A stretch of 5,019 nucleotides of DNA from Treponema sp. UBA3870 (GTDB lineage Bacteria; Spirochaetota; Spirochaetia; Treponematales; Treponemataceae), in the NCBI GenBank assembly GCA_002392275.1, contig DGGQ01000209.1, forward strand, positions 1 to 5,019. Reading direction: 5' to 3'. Within the stretch, counting starts at the first letter, position 1. Each line of letters opens with the position of its first letter. The position numbers were made by a program, and so were the translations under genes. A model generated the notes under the pieces. It was given only the letters and a program-made list of their open reading frames with translations, was not told the origin of the DNA and made no database searches. Positions 4,540 through 5,019 of the stretch are shown piece by piece.

Positions 4540-5019
4540 TTAGAACTCCTCGTCCCTTGACCTTCTGTAGATGGATGCCCTTGAATTCCGCTGGGTTGGG
4601 GTGTGGAAGTTTGGTCTGGAGCTTCTGCCCCTGTCCCTTCCGTGTCCACCAAAGTCGCGGTCCCTTCCGAAACCTCTGTCCCTGTCCCCAAAGTCGCGGT
4701 CCCTGCCAAATCCACGGTCGCGTCCGAAGCCTCTGTCACGTCCACCACGGCGGCCACCACGTCCTCTGCCACGTCCACCGTCAGATTCCGATGGACCCCT
4801 TGTGTCAACATGCATGTGCGGGATTGTCTCGTCCTGCTTTGACATTTCAAGCGCCCTCTCCGCGGCATCCTTTGGCAGACTCAGCAGACAGAATTTGTCG
4901 GCCATGTCGATTGCGTCAACATCCTTTCCGCGGATGTGGAGAAGGTCAGAGAAATACTCTGCGATTGCCCTTGGACTGTAGCCATCGAACCAACCCATCT
5001 GGACATAGAGGCGGGTCTG
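4540..5019 (-). CDS. DEAD-box RNA helicase, C-terminal part: DbpA-type RNA-binding domain and RG-rich tail (5' partial)
   Basis: The frame runs in from the right edge and stops at TAA 4542-4540, giving the last 159 residues. The first seven, 'QTRLYVQ', belong to the same strand as the following MGWFDGYSPR, so the ATG at 4998 is internal. 'GWFDGYSPRAIAEYFSDLL', 'IRGKDVDAIDMADKFCLLSL' and 'AAERALEM' match the small RNA-recognition-like domain (DbpA RBD) at the C-terminus of DbpA/CsdA-type helicases. The ATPase core would lie outside the window. After it comes a very basic, low-complexity tail: 'GGRGRGRGGRRGG', then repeats of GFGRDR and DFG (about residues 80-124 of this fragment), ending 'RRSRDEEF'. 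Such RG tails bind RNA non-specifically and help cold-adapted or ribosome-assembly helicases. Whether it is closer to DeaD/CsdA or DbpA cannot be told here, so no symbol is given. Confidence 0.87.
   Translation of the reverse strand, partial: QTRLYVQMGWFDGYSPRAIAEYFSDLLHIRGKDVDAIDMADKFCLLSLPKDAAERALEMSKQDETIPHMHVDTRGPSESDGGRGRGRGGRRGGRDRGFGRDRGFGRDRDFGDRDRGFGRDRDFGGHGRDRGRSSRPNFHTPTQRNSRASIYRRSRDEEF
4648..4731 (-). repeat. Tandem in-frame repeats in the helicase tail
   Basis: An exact 17-bp direct repeat starting CCAAAGTCGCGG lies at 4649-4665 and again at 4688-4704, a period of 39 nt or 13 residues, so the frame is kept. A third, less exact copy of the neighbouring CCGAAACCTCTGTC block is found near 4716-4730. 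The encoded unit is GFGRDRDFG(G/D)-type. The repeats allow length changes by recombination or slippage without a frameshift. Confidence 0.75.

Noticed and set aside
4571..4981. Long plus-strand open frame opposite the helicase tail, rich in Pro, Leu, Ser and Arg
   Set aside because: It is the mirror of the Gly/Arg/Asp repeat codons on the other strand; the low-complexity composition and lack of a ribosome site mark it as a shadow.
1..5019. CRISPR array, insertion sequence, rRNA or riboswitch
   Set aside because: No regularly spaced repeats, transposase motifs, terminal inverted repeats, rRNA signatures or known riboswitch core were seen on either strand.

Overview
The window looks like a chromosomal segment from a spirochaete of the genus Treponema (oral, gut or rumen type). 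This is inferred from gene content, not from a search. The clues are the end of a BspA-like leucine-rich-repeat surface protein, a short Cys-lipoprotein with an LTLAGC lipobox, moderate G+C with many A/T-rich spacers, and tRNA genes without an encoded CCA end.

Layout, left to right. (1) Positions 1-286 hold the 3' end of a BspA/26-residue-repeat surface protein. (2) A strong hairpin (317-354) abuts the Shine-Dalgarno of a 217-residue cytoplasmic protein of unknown function (367-1020), which ends in a good intrinsic terminator (1057-1090). (3) A leader with a putative promoter and a nested hairpin precedes a tight three-gene signalling operon: a multi-pass membrane protein (1215-1838), a NarL-type histidine kinase with one membrane segment (1843-2670) and a NarL/LuxR-type response regulator (2671-3285). 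The kinase stop codon directly abuts the regulator start, and a run of nine G lies across this junction. (4) Positions 3286-3673 are an unusual, locally G+C-rich stretch with no convincing intact gene. The minus strand carries two protein-like open frames that could join through one homopolymer indel. (5) A promoter with a perfect TTGACA box drives tRNA-Gln(CTG) and tRNA-Glu(CTC), 5 nt apart and closed by a textbook terminator. (6) On the minus strand are a small lipoprotein (3973-4401) and the C-terminal part of a DEAD-box RNA helicase (DbpA-type RNA-binding domain plus an RG-rich repeat tail) entering from the right edge, with its own terminator between the two.

How the genes may work together: the membrane protein, kinase and regulator probably form one pathway in which the membrane protein is the sensory or transport-like partner, the kinase is phosphorylated at His75, and the regulator receives phosphate at Asp59 and binds DNA through its C-terminal helix-turn-helix. 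The most interesting single signal is the G9 tract at the kinase/regulator junction, a plausible slippage site that would change the kinase C-terminus and the translational coupling to the regulator. No mobile element, CRISPR array or clear defence system is visible.
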